In this document: positions 13,227 to 24,849 of the stretch, one piece after another | Numbering within the stretch: the stretch's first letter is position 1 | How the letters are laid out: each line of letters begins with the position of its first letter | NCBI GenBank assembly: GCA_021613375.1 | Contig: CM038716.1 | Coordinates: 18,669,524-18,733,523 of the forward strand | Source of the DNA: Megaleporinus macrocephalus | Taxonomy: Eukaryota > Chordata > Actinopteri > Characiformes > Anostomidae | DNA: 64,000 nt | Reading direction: 5' to 3' | The notes under the pieces: model-generated | What the model was told of the DNA's origin: nothing | Seen by the model: only the letters and a program-made list of their open reading frames with translations | Databases searched by the model: none | Program-made: the position numbers and the translations under genes

Positions 13227-14786
13227 TTATCAGCCAGTAGCAGCTAAATAAGTGTTGGGCACCTGGAAGGCAGGGCTTAAACTGCAGCTCCTGTTGAAAA
13301 AAAAAACAAATGCACTAAAGTTCACACCAGGCTTGTGTGAGCAGACTATCTATCTGAGCGGAGCCTAGTAAACCCCCCAAAACACTAACACTGTTGAAAA
13401 GATTTGTTGTTACAGGTTATATGTAAAAACCACAACACTGTTTGAAAGCACTTTTTGTTAATTAGTATCTATTATAGACAGCATGACAGCATATTTCAGA
13501 CTTTATTCAAGTTCAAGTTCAAACATGCTAATTTAAGTGTACAGCTCTTTAACATTTCAGTGTTTTTAAATATACCCTGCAAGTGTTACACTGGTGACTT
13601 TCCCATTTTTCTTTCTTTCCAGGTTGTTAGGTACATAGTAACAAGTTACTTAGAGTGTTACTTAAATTACTTGTTTTAGTGGAAGAAATGATTGAACAAG
13701 AAATGAACTAGGTTGTGTGTTATAACACATGACAGAACTGTAACATATATATTTGTACATATTTGATGTTCTTTGGTTTTATTATTGGAGTTGGCAAGTG
13801 TTTGCTTATTTGGAAAAAACATTTTCACATATTTCCACATATCAGTGCTGCGTCGCTTAGTTGAAATCGTTGATTTTGCCTTATCTAGCCACAGCCTGAG
13901 TGATCTTTGTGAGATTTGAAATTGGTATTTCCTGATAACGTCTACCCTGAGCCAGCGCCGTGGGCAAAGACGTTTTTTATTTAATCTCCGTTTATGAATA
14001 AAGTAAACTACAAGCCTCATAGTATGAGTGCTATGCTATGATGTGTAAACCCAGTTTGACAGCCTAACAATTGTGCTGACTCCTTTCTGCAAACCCGTCG
14101 AGAGTTGTACTTTGCTCTGCCTGTGTCTCATGCTCTGAAAGCTACCTCGAGAGTTTTATCTCAGCCATGCAGACATGAACAACAACGTATCCATACTGAA
14201 ACACATCACCTATTGATGTAGTTGTCAATAATTCACCTTGACCACAAACGTAACCGGGGTTCTTATTTGGAAGGAGATTAGCTCAGGTTAAATCTTTAAG
14301 TGCACTGATGCACTTTATTTCTTGCTTGTTTCTTTTTTGCTTATTTGTTTGTTTTAATTCGAATAGTGTATGTAAACTTTGTTAAAGTGTCCAGACATAG
14401 GCTACCGTTCACTCTGCCAATATGGTCCAAATATGAAAATGAATCCACATAAATGGGCCATTTTGAATGTGTTTTGTTGTCTTAAAATGTAGAACATATT
14501 CTTCAGATCAGTCTGAAAATCTAGTTTTCTTTCAGTTCAGAATGAGCGCAGCAGTTCTGTATAGACAGTGTTCTGTGCAGGAGGTTTGACACAGGACACA
14601 CTAAATGGATAGATGAAAAAAAACTAGTACTTGTTGCTGTGCTTTACCAAAGGTGTCATTTCATTGGATTTCATTCTTCATCCTGCAGCTCATGCAAACA
14701 TTAACAAGTGTACCCTAACGTTGCATTTCCACATAAAAAATTACTTTCCCGATATTCCAGTGTAATTTGTTCTTCAAGCATATTTT

Positions 14787-14950
14787 TAAAAGGGGAACTC
14801 TTTTAGATAAAACCATTCAGTGTAATTTGGTCTGTAATTCTTCGTTCTTGCTTAGAGTTCTCCACAGTGGTGGTGATAGGACCCAGATGTCTGTGGAGTT
14901 TAATGTCTCTGAAACTTCCCTCACAGAACATTAGTACATGAAATGGTTAA
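14787..14950. repeat. Interspersed repeat family M2, copy 1
   Basis: It begins AAAAGGGGAACTC and contains CACAGTGGTGGTGATAGGA and a CTGAAACTTCCCTCACAGAA block. Related sequence is at 22497-22735, and the first phrase recurs at 33821. Non-coding, probably a decayed non-autonomous DNA element. Boundaries approximate. Confidence 0.55.
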
Positions 14951-15044
14951 ATATACACCAATCAGCCGCATTAAAGCCAATTTGTTTTTACACTCATTGT
15001 TCATTTGATCAGCTCTACTTACTATATAGTCGCATTTTGTTCTA

Positions 15045-15775
15045 AAACTACACTACCAAGATGGCGCCCACCCTGGCAGACGTCTTTGTGTGTTCCTCCA
15101 GTAGCCAAAGTTATTTATTATTTATTTTGTCTTTAGTATTTATTTTAAATGTACAGTATACATCCGGAACATTTAGTTCAACTTGCACTTTATGGCTGCT
15201 GCTCTTTATACCTGCACATAAAAGCCCACATAACTTTTATTTTTTATTCTTTAACTGTAAAAATACTTTTATTTACTTTAACTTATGTTATTATACTTTG
15301 TATACTTTGTATATTGTGTATATATTTTTTATTGTTTCTTGTTTTTGTTATCTTTATCTATTGGTGAATGGAGGAACAGCAAAATAAGAATTTCATTGTA
15401 CAGTGTAACTGTCTGTTCTTGTCACGGTGTAGCTGGAGCGAGGAAAGGCAGTTGCGGACACAATTGCGAACTGTAGTTTAAACACGGATTTAATTTAAAC
15501 AGACAGACGGAGTACACCACCACCACAGTAACAATAACATAACAATGAGCGACGAAGACAGACTGCAAACACAGGGTATATATACAGAGAGTAACAAGAG
15601 GGAACAGGTGACACAACTCAGGACAGAAGGAAAACAGGTGTGACGGGCGGGGCCAGGGAGCACGTGACAAAACAGAAACACATGGACGGGACGTAAACAA
15701 GGGGAACGCGGGGAACATGGCAGGGTATGACAGTTCTGCTGTACACATGACAATAAAACTCTTGAATCTTCAATG
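15045..15775 (+). mobile_element. LINE 3' region, copy B, split by a solo LTR
   Basis: A T/A-rich 3' UTR-like segment (15045-15360) leads into the same terminal sequence as at 1-100, with AATAAAACTC and GAATCTT near 15750-15770. The terminus is interrupted at 15420-15732. Removing that insert and one GTTCT restores a continuous CTGTCTGTTCTGCTGTACAC, matching the uninterrupted copy at 1-100. The LINE family is not assigned. The open frames here arise from T-rich UTR sequence and are not genes. Confidence 0.75.
15420..15732 (-). mobile_element. Solo LTR of a sushi-like Ty3/gypsy element
   Basis: This 313-bp unit ends TGTCACGG...GTATGACA and is flanked by 5-bp target duplications GTTCT at 15415-15419 and 15733-15737. 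In reverse complement it matches the LTRs at 53100 and 56619 over stretches such as TTGTTTACGTCCCGTCCATG and GTCACCTGTTCCCTCTTGTT, with a TATATATACC box. It is clearly divergent elsewhere, so it is a related subfamily. No internal region remains, which is what LTR-LTR recombination leaves. Confidence 0.92.
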
Positions 15776-16378
15776 GTCAGGACCACCACAGGACCTCCAC
15801 AGAGCAGGTAAGTATTATCTGGGAGGTTGATCATTCTCAGCACTGAAGTGACACTAATTTTTATGTGTTGTGCTGGTATGAGTGGATCAGACACAGAAGT
15901 GCTGCTGTTTTTAAATGCTGTGTCCAGTCACTGTCCACTCTATTATACATTCATACCTTGTGGGTCCACCTTGTAGATGTAAAGTCTGAGACAAAAGCTC
16001 ATCTGTTGCTGCACAGTTTGTGTTGGTGCTTCTCTCATCAGTGGTCACGCGGTCCTGCCCACAGGCTTGATGTTGCTGGTTGGTGGGCTGTTATCAGTCC
16101 AGCAGTGACACTAAGGTGTTTAAACACTCCAGCAGCACTGCTGTGTCTGATCCACTCATACCAGCATGACTCACACTAACACACCACCACTACACCAGTG
16201 TCACTGCAGTGCTGAATATGATCTCCCACCCAAATAATAGCTGTTCTGTGGGGGTCCTGACTGTTGAAGAACAAGGTGAATTAGAGCTACGAAAGTATGC
16301 AGAGAAACAAATGAACTACAGTCTGTAAATGTAGAACTACAAAGTGCCCCTATACACCTAAGTGGACAATGGGTGTAA
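15768..16378. mobile_element. Fold-back (long inverted repeat) DNA element
   Basis: The left arm (15768-15925: GGTCAGGACC..CCACAGAGCAGGTA..., AGTGGATCAGACACAG) is the imperfect reverse complement of the right arm (16110-16275: CTGTGTCTGATCCACT..., CACTGCAGTGCTGA, GGGGTCCTGAC). A central spacer of about 180 bp separates them. The right end continues with ACTACAAAGTGCCCC and CTAAGTGGACA. The left outer arm is missing where the element abuts the LINE tail. A second partial copy is at about 63600-63765. I recognise the family as abundant in characin and catfish genomes. It is non-coding, and arms of this size would form a long hairpin if transcribed. Confidence 0.85.
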
Positions 16379-17734
16379 AGAAAATGTGGAGATAATGTAA
16401 AACCATTTAATGTAATAATGTTCTGGAAAATCAGATTTCACAAACATTAAACTCTACAGACGTCTGGTTACTGTCACATCTCTGTAAAAAATTCTGACTT
16501 GGTAAATTTCTTAAAGTGTTTAAAGTACTACTACATGCTGAGTAAAGCTGGTGAAATGTGAATGAATGGCAGTGAATGAAGATATAAGGGGATGTTATGG
16601 CTGATCGGTGTATGCTGCCTGATGTGTAAGGTATTGTTTTATGATTTTCTAATGCATGTTTTAATCCATTTAATATAATCCATGGCAGAGGGACACATAC
16701 ATGTACAAAAATCTGATATTTTCTTCCAGTTATATGTTTTTGACTGAGGATGAGGTTTAAGTGACAGAGGTTTCTGCTTCAGATGAGCTAATGCTATAGC
16801 TAACACTAGAGCTACAGTGGTTATGGGTGCTCATAGTTTTATTTCTGAAGGTTTTATCTGCTTGGGGTAAACATTTTTAAAGCCGATCCATGAGGATCTG
16901 TAGGGGACAAAACATGTCCAATGGTGAAACAAGTGTAGCCTGCCAAATTAGCGTCCCACTGTCGCATTTAATAGCATTTGAGCATAATGCACTCTGAATA
17001 CAGTCTTCACTCTTAATAGCACATTATCAAAAATAGGCTCTTTAGTTTTAGTAGACACTGAAATGGAAAATGGTCACATAAAAATGGTGCATGGCCCAAA
17101 AGTCGACAGAAAATTCCAAGAACATGGGCCATTTAAGTATTTATGCAGCTATGTACCTGAACTTACACATTATGTCCACAAGAGGGGGTCCCAAGCTAAG
17201 TTATGATGAGACAGAGCAGAGAAACCACAAGCATTATGATTTGTTTTGGTATAAAATTAGTCTTGGTTCACTGTTTTCAGTCACGTGTCATTGTCCAGCT
17301 GCTGAGCTCTCTCTCTTTCACACACACACCACTATGTATATCCACCCCTGTGTGTCTCTCAAGCATATGGTCCTGCCTTTTGGCCATGTGCTTAAAATAC
17401 CCAGTGTATCTACAGGCCTCAGACTCTGTACCAGTGCAGGTTATGTTCTGAGTTTTTATGTCTGACTATATGGCTGCACTTCAGCTTTGTGAGAATGTCA
17501 TTATGAGCTCGTATTCTTTTCCTCTGTTTCTGACAGAGTAATGAAAAGACTGACCTCTAGTTTGTAGCACAAGTTCTCCTGATTAGCTGCACATTTCAGT
17601 TATTTATTTCATTTGCCTTTTGCACTCTATTTAACTCATCTGCATCCACACTTCTGTTTATGTTCTATTTCTATATTGAATTTCTATATGTATTAGTGTA
17701 TATATTGATTTTTAATATTGCTATCTCCGTATGT
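16379..17734. other. Intergenic, no supported feature
   Basis: Moderately AT-rich sequence between the fold-back element and the L2-like LINE. Open frames (for example 17091-17465) lack any recognisable domain and are considered chance. Confidence 0.5.
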
Positions 17735-17736
17735 GG

Positions 17737-18060
17737 CAGTCTGAGGTCACTAAGAGTGATATTAAAGAGGTGATCAAAATAGCCCATACGATGTCCGATG
17801 CCGTAATATGCTCTGGCCCTATTCCAAGACGGCAGGGTGCTGAAGCTTACAGCAGGCTTTGGGCGCTACACTGCTGGATGTCCAAGTGGTGTGCACAAAA
17901 TCATGTGGGCTTCATAGACAATTGGTCCAAGTTTGAGGGGAAGTCTGGTCTCGTAGGGCGGGACGGTGTCCACCCCACGCGGGAGGGTGCCGCTCTGCTA
18001 TCGTGCAGCATAGCCCATAGCCTCTTAGTTAGTCGGCAGAGCAGCGGAGGTAGTTGCTGA
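17737..18060 (+). pseudogene. LINE ORF1 remnant, SGNH/esterase-like domain
   Basis: The open frame contains AVICSGPIPRRQGAEAY and RDGVHPTREGAALLS. The last matches the block V Asp-X-X-His (DGVH at 17962-17973) of SGNH/GDSL hydrolases, which L2 and CR1 elements carry in ORF1. The N-terminal catalytic Ser block is absent because the copy starts inside the domain. The Met at 17731 is probably just upstream of the true element boundary. The role in retrotransposition is not settled; lipid or membrane interaction has been proposed for the family. Confidence 0.8.
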
Positions 18061-18243
18061 CTGTCCAGAGCCGAGACCAGGCAGCAGACAAACAGGCTAA
18101 ACCGACTGTCTGCTCGCTGCCTTGAGACGTCACCTAGCAACAACTATATTCAGACTGTTTCACTGCCACGAATTAAACACAAACTTAGAAAATCTCAATC
18201 AGCCTGTTTAAATAACTTAGATAATATAAGAATATTAGATCCA

Positions 18244-19159
18244 GTGTCTAGCTGCAGTGTTTCTGAATTAAGGTTTGGTTTATTTAATATAAGATCACTG
18301 AACTCTAAGGCTGTCATTGTAAATGATACAATAACGTATCATAAAATTGATGTGTTATGTCTCATAGAAATATGGATTAAACCTGAGGAATATTTGGCAT
18401 TAAATAAAGCCACTCCCATAGGCTATAAGTATGTACACAGCCCCAGACTGTCCGGTAAAGGAGGGGGTATACGTGTCATTCATAAAAATTCATTAGACAT
18501 GAGTCAGAAACACAATCTCACTTTCAATTCTTTTGAAATTCTTCTCATAAACATCACCAATCCGACCACTAACAGAAGTGTACTCACCCTAGTCAGCATT
18601 TATAGACCACCAGGACCTTATTCTGAGTTCTTAAAATAATTTAGTGACTTTGTTACAGATCTAGCAGTGAGCGCTGAGAAACTAATAATCGTAGGAGATT
18701 TTAATATTCACTTTGAAAACTCCATTAAAAAAGGCTTTCTCATCTATCTTAGACTCTGTAGGTCTCACTCAGAATGTAATAGGGCCTACACATTCCTGTA
18801 ATCACACACTAGATCTAGTTTTGACTTTAGGTGTTGATATACATAATCTTACTGTTCTTCCACAGACTTCAGTAGTTTCAGATCACTGCCTAATTTCATA
18901 TGAATTGAGTCTTAGTGAAAGTGTATGTACATCAGCCCATTATTGCATAAAACGTTTGATAATGCCAAATACATCTCAGCACTTTATTGAAATCCTTCCA
19001 GATTTATCAACCATAATTTTTCCATCATCAGACCCAACAGAGCTAGACAGACTAACTGACTGTGTAGAAAATAGACTCCGATTAACTTTAGACAACGTTG
19101 CACCTATAAAAAAAAAAAAAAAAACAACAGAAAAAGCTTGCTCCGTGGTACAACAATGA
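18244..19159 (+). pseudogene. LINE ORF2 endonuclease domain, broken
   Basis: It starts with LRFGLFNIRSLNSKA. The acidic block is LCLIEIW, the middle block VSIYRPPGPYSEF, then GDFNIH (18694-18711) and SDHCL (SDH at 18878-18886). This is the order of an exonuclease/endonuclease/phosphatase fold LINE endonuclease. The usual TETW Thr-Glu is changed to IEIW but keeps Glu. A TAA stop at 18637-18639 and a frame change near 18720 (a short A run) disrupt it. A 17-A run near 19109-19125 precedes another frame break. Confidence 0.87.
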
Positions 19160-19208
19160 AATACGCACCTTAAGACAGGCAGTACAGAAATTAGAGCACA
19201 AATGGAGA

Positions 19209-21097
19209 GTGACCAAGCTGGAGGTATTTCACTCTGCTTGGAAGGACAGCCTTAGCAGTTACAGAAAGACACTTATTAAAACACGCTCAGCATACCTGTC
19301 CACACTCATCGAACACAACAAAAACAATCCTAGAGTTTTATTTAGCACCATCGCAAAACTTACCAAAAATCAGGCAGGATCTGAACCTCAAATACCCGCC
19401 AACCACAGCAGCAATGATTTCATGGACTTTTTCAATAGCAAAATCGAGAATATTAGACAAAAAGTTCTACCAATACGAGTAACCTATCCTTCATCCGGTT
19501 TGGCTGAAACAGCGCGAAATGTGGTTTTAGAAGAAAGACTAGAAACATTCTGTCCACTTCAGCAGACAGAACTAGAAAAACTTATCTCTTCCTCAAATTC
19601 TGCTACATGCACACTCGATATGATTCCAACAAGCCTATTGAAACAAGTATTACCAGCTATTATTAAACCTATCTTAACTATCATCAACTCTTCTCTTAGT
19701 CTGGGTCATGTACCTAATTCTTTTAAACTAGCTGTGATAAAACCCTTGATAAAGAAACCAAATCTTGACCCCAGAGAACTGTCCAGTTATAGACCTATTT
19801 CCAATTTACCTTTTATCTCTAAGATTTTAGAAAAGGCTGTAGCTCGACAACTCTGTTCTCATCTACATAAGAACAACATATATGAAAAAATCCAATCTGG
19901 TTTTAGACCACACCACAGCACAGAGACAGCTTTAGTTAAGATAACAAATGATCTTCTTCTTGCCTCTGATCAAGGCCACGTATCTCTACTGGTGTTACTA
20001 GATCTAAGTGCAGCTTTTGACACTATAGATCACACTATTCTCTTAGACAGACTAGAAAATATAGTTGGAATCACAGGAACAGCGTTATCCTGGTTCACAT
20101 CTTACCTTAGTGATCGCTTTCAGTTTGTAAAGATAAATAATGTATCGTCTAACTCTACAAAAGTGAAATATGGAGTTCCACAAGGTTCTGTTTTAGGTCC
20201 TCTGTTGTTTACACTATATATGCTACCACTGGGCTCAGTTATAAATAGACATGGAATTAGTTTCCACTGTTATGCCGATGATACACAACTGTACATATCA
20301 GCCAAACCAGATGACAAATCCAGATTAAATAAAATAGAAGATTGTGTAAGAGATATTAGACTTTGGATGCTACAGAACTTCCTTCTTTTGAACCCTGACA
20401 AAATGGAAGTTCTCCTCCTCGGCCCAAAGGCTGCTCGGATTAAATGTTCAGATTTAATGTTAAATCTTTTTTAATGTTAAATCTTGCTAACTTCTCTGTA
20501 GTTCCTGGTTCAGTAGCCAAAAATCTTGGTGTAACAGTTGACTCAGATCTGACATTTAATCAACACATAGGTAATGTTACAAGAACAGCGTTTCTTCACC
20601 TACGAAACATTTCGAAGTTAAGAAATACGTTATCTGTGTCTGATGCTGAAAAGTTGATACATGCCTTTATAACCTCAAGGCTAGATTATTGTAATGCATT
20701 ATTGTCAGGATGCTCCAGCAGGAACCTGAATAAACTCCAGTTGGTTCAGAACGCTGCAGCTAGAGTACTAACTAAAACCAGGAAATTTGATCACATCAGT
20801 CCAGTTTTATCAGCGCTACACTGGCTTCCTGTTAAATTCCGTATCGACTATAAAATTATATTACTGACGTATAAAACCCTGCACGGTCTCACACCGGAGT
20901 ACCTGCAAGATCTACTTTCCTATTATGAACCGCCACGTTCACTCAGATCACAGGATGCTGGTTTTCTAATAGTTCCAAAAATTCAGAAGACTTTAATGGG
21001 GGGAAGAGCTTTTACCTACAAAGCCCCCAAATTGTGGAATAATCTCCCAGTTAATGTTCGGGACTCTGACACAGTTTCAATATTAAGTCTAGACTGA
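19209..21097 (+). pseudogene. LINE ORF2 reverse transcriptase and C-terminal region, frameshifted
   Basis: Frame 19209-20474 covers the thumbless RT core. Motif 1 is in [18 protein letters not shown]. Motif A is [13 protein letters not shown], with the catalytic Asp at about residue 265. Then come [13 protein letters not shown] and the catalytic YADD at 20271-20282. A 17-bp tandem duplication (TTAATGTTAAATCTT at 20454 and again at 20471) creates a TAA at 20472-20474. The reading continues in another frame to about 21097 with the L2-type C-terminal segment (SRLDYCNALLSGCS, ARVLTKTRKFDHISPVL). Apart from that one lesion the RT is open, so this half of the element is better preserved than the endonuclease. 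Confidence 0.93.
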
Positions 21098-22496
21098 AAA
21101 CATACTTGTTTAGTGTAGCTTTTGGTTATTAATCTTCTCTTTTAGATAAAGGCAGGAGATCTGGGGGTTCATGGACACAGAGGTTTATGGTAAACTGAGA
21201 TGTTGGTGCTGTTGTTCCACCACTTCACGCGATCACACAGGTTTGTTGACGGTGGAGTGGGGAGATCCCAGTCTCTCATGGTGCTCTCATGTCCATGTTA
21301 CCTCCTGGTTCTCTCCTTTTAGTTTAGGCTGTTATAGTTAGATCTGCCGGAGTCGCCAGCCCCACTCTAAAATTCTGAATATTCATATTCTCTACAGTCT
21401 TACTCCTGAGCCCAACTAACTCTCTCTCTTTACTCTTCCTGAGGAAATGACTGTCCTCCTGTCTGTTGAAGGCTGTTGAAGGACTGATCATCGGGCCATC
21501 ACCCCACCATCACCAGCCAGCTCACCTGTCCATTACTACTACACCCTCAGTTACATCACTGTGCCATCCAGATGTACCAGCATTGAGATAGGATGGGAGT
21601 GTTTCAGCTCACGCCCACTTTACATAAAGACTCAGTCATAGACTGCCTCAGCCAGAGACTGCCTCAGTCATACACTGCCTCTATCTGTGCAGCTTCTAAA
21701 GCTTTGCTATCCAGATTTCAAACAGAGACTCCTTTCTTTGGTATTTAGTTTAAACTGTAAATACTGTTTGACCAGAGGAGGATGGGTCTCCCCTTGTGAG
21801 TCTGGTTCCTCCCAAGGTTTCTTCCTCCAGTTAAGAGAGTTTTTCCTTGCCACTGTTGCCTCTGGTTTGCTCACTGGGGGATATATGTTATAACTGTCTA
21901 TTTTCAAAACTCTGTAAAGCTGCTTTGAGACAACATCGTAGTAAAAAGCGCTATATAAATAAACTTGACTTGACTTGACTTGAATATATTTGTATCTGTT
22001 ACGTTTATGATTGATATTTCATCTTGCTCTTACCTTTTATGTGTGCAGGCAGTTATAAAAGCAAGTCACTGCTACTGTGTAAAACTATGTATGTGACAAA
22101 TAAACAGATTATTTTACTTCAGTTCCTAAAAACAAGGAAAATTAAACAGTAAAATGTAATTTAACACTTAAATGTTGACGGACAAATACGCGGTTGAGCA
22201 ATGCTTTCGGTTAAAACGTTCAGGCATTATCAGATACACGATTAAATCTGCAGTTTGTTGATTCAGTGTGAGGACTCCTTTTAAAGTGTACACAGGAGGG
22301 TGCCAGAGCACAGCTTGTTCCGGTGGCACTGCTGTGGGGGTCCCGGTTCTCTTCCAGCTGAACTGCGGTTTACTGGGGTTCAGAATCAGAGCAGGACCCT
22401 CTGCTTCCTCTAGCAGCACATCAGCGCCGTACCGTCCACGCTACCTGCCTGTTTTAACTTCGACTAAACACAAACACTCATATCTTTCCTGTTGTT

Positions 22497-22735
22497 AAAG
22501 GGGAACTCCACCGATTACTAAAAAATCTACACAGTAGAACGGAACCGAGATGTAAACAAACCTTTTTCAGAGTGGTTGTGTAATGCTCCTTTCTACAGTC
22601 CGAGTGTTCTGTTCACAGTGGTGGTGATAAGAACGTCTAAATAGTCTAATGCTTCTGAAACCTCCTTCACAGAAAGTTCCTACATTAACTCGGGGTGGAT
22701 ATATGCTGTCTGGTGTCTCACACGTTGGTATATGA
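22497..22735. repeat. Interspersed repeat family M2, copy 2
   Basis: It shares AAAGGGGAACTCCACC, CAGTGGTGGTGATA and CTGAAACCTCCTTCACAGAA with the copy at 14787, and its first phrase with 33821. Non-coding and divergent. Confidence 0.6.
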
Positions 22736-23532
22736 TTGCTTTGTGATAAAGGTTTGACTAAAGGTTTTGACTATTTTAATCCCGTCATGTTGAAGGGGCA
22801 CATGCAGGGCATTGTAATGCAAAACTAGTGTAATGTAATTCATCTTAAAATACTGACAGAGCAGCAATAAACTAGTTGTGAAGTGCTGCATATGGATCAC
22901 AGAGCGTCTTACACCAATGACCTGATTGGTATGTCAGTTTGAATGTAACCAATCTAGCAGATCAGGTAAGGTTTACTTTTCATTGCTTCAGCCGTGATGC
23001 ACAACCAGTAAATTCCCACCCCTAATTCAGTACACAGAGTTTTCTAGATTCGACTCCTGACTCCTGACACTGGAGTGGATGAGTTTGGTTTATTTTAAAC
23101 TGTAGTGCCAGAGCCATTCAAAAAGGATGTAGCAGAGATGACATGGTGATACATTGTGAATAAGACATGGCTATGAATATAGTATTACTATTATGAGGCC
23201 ACAATTGAATATAGTAAGACTGTGTGTGATGTTTTGCATAAGCTGTTGCCTTAACAAACTAAAGTAATTTTTAGTCTCAATATGTTAATTTGTGGCCTTA
23301 ACATATTAAGTTGTGGTCATGTCTTATTAAAAAGTAATCATCCCATCACCTTAGTCACTCCATAGGTTACTGAACTATTACAGCACATTAAGTTACTGAT
23401 TCTAATTTTTAACATCATGTTCCTTCTGTTGAGTCTAGACATAGATTATACGCTGCTAGACTGTTTGTTATGGAATGGTTAGCCTGTGTAGTTATATTCA
23501 TGACAGAAAAAGAATAAAAACTGTGAACAACA

Positions 23533-23575
23533 GAGATCTTCCCAAAACGCTACCACAGCACCACATAACCTACGT
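23533..23575 (-). repeat. Decayed duplicate of a bcas3 promoter segment
   Basis: GAGATCTTCCCAAAACGC is identical over 18 nt to 12457-12474 and is followed by a related stretch ending in CTACGT in both places. Several differences are CG in the promoter against CA or TA here, the pattern left by cytosine deamination when a methylated copy loses promoter function. The orientation is the same as in the promoter. Confidence 0.6.
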
Positions 23576-24705
23576 TTAATGCACACTACTATAATGCTGT
23601 TAAATGTATTTCTAAGTATTTTTATTCAGTGAGATTTTAGATCTATTAGTTAAAAATAAGTCACTGGCTAGTAACAGTCTAACATTCTTAACATTGCCCA
23701 AATGTTAGTGATTCTTATAGGATCTCTGTAATTTTCTTCTGGGTGGTGACTGGAGCTGTCCATGGTACTGGAGAAGTGGCCTTTTGGTGTTTTAACCATT
23801 ACATGTTCATGGTGTGTGACTCTGACATAATCTTTATCAAACCATTTTCATTACATTACCGACCACATCTTCAACCATCATCATCACTTGTCCCGGACCT
23901 CCACTGAGTGGATGGTGTAGATGATGTGTACGCTCAAAAACATTTACCCTGGTAATGCTGGGCTGGTGTGCTGGCAAAGTCTTCTTGTAAAATAGCTTAG
24001 GAAGCTTTGTGATTTGACTGCCTCAGCATAATGTTCCGCAGTGAATTTCTTTTAAAGTGAAGCCATTCCGGGAACAAAAGTCTAGAAGTTGCTTACATGA
24101 AAACACAAGCTTAGGCTCAAACCATATAGAGATGCAGCTGAGAAAAGACTTCATTGACCAAGTATCAGAGGAAAGAGGAAGACACAAAGCTATAAAAGTC
24201 AGTTTCACTTATTTTTCAAAGACATAAACACTCATTTCTATGGTTTGCTGTAAAGTGCTTTATTTTAGACTTAACAAATCAAAATGTGTGATAGGAACCA
24301 GACATTGGCAGTATTTAAAGGCTTTAAATATTACATCAAAGAAACTGACAATAGCTTTGAAGACATTTCTTGAAGAGTGTCATGGTGTAGGACTTTAGAT
24401 AAGGTTTTGTGGCTAAAGCATATTCTTAGCTAATATAATAATGCTGAAGTGGTACATGCAGGTGGTGTACAGCAGGGTAGTATCATTTTTTCTTTTTCTA
24501 TCATGAACACCATGAATATCATCAGCATTGAAAGAAACACATGTATGTCCATAACAGTAACTGTGCAGGAGAGGCCAAAAACATGACTTACTTTCAATAT
24601 AGGTTCATGTAAAAAGGTTTTATTCCAAGTGAAATTTCAGAGCATCTATTAATCATGAAATTTTCAAAGGATATAAAGGGAGACTGGCATGTTCAGGTGA
24701 TAATC

Positions 24706-24818
24706 AGAATCAGAATCGGACTTTATTTGCCAAGTATGCTCACACATACAAGGAATTTGTGTTTGGTAACAGAAGCTCACAGTGCACAATAACTGACATT
24801 ACAGAAGTAGCACATCCA

Positions 24819-24849
<31 letters not shown>

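Larger units (their letters stand above)
12701..15040. other. Intergenic, mostly featureless
   Basis: AT-rich DNA upstream of bcas3. It includes a 40-bp LINE tail at 13187 and a short repeat copy at about 14787. Open frames of 60-115 codons here have no domain, codon or splice support. Confidence 0.5.
17735..21983 (+). mobile_element. L2-clade LINE, 5'-truncated and inactive
   Basis: In order it holds an ORF1 SGNH/esterase C-terminal segment, an ORF2 apurinic-type endonuclease, a reverse transcriptase with YADD, an L2-type C-terminal region (LDYCNALLSG, LHWLPVKFRI), a roughly 0.85-kb 3' UTR, and a terminal (ACTTG)n tail at about 21963-21983. The UTR contains the fish-typical CCTCCCAAGGTTTC and GCTGCTTTGAGACAA phrases. 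Several stops and frameshifts break the coding parts. Near full length (4.25 kb) is unusual for LINE copies, most of which are truncated. Confidence 0.92.
21984..24705. other. Intergenic with minor repeat fragments
   Basis: AT-rich sequence containing M2 copy 2 (22497-22735) and a decayed copy of the bcas3 promoter segment (23533-23575). Nothing coding is supported. Confidence 0.5.

Noticed and set aside
15061..15387. 108-codon frame starting MAPTLADVFVCSSSS
   Set aside because: T/A-rich 3' UTR of a LINE; the hydrophobic look comes from the T-rich base composition.
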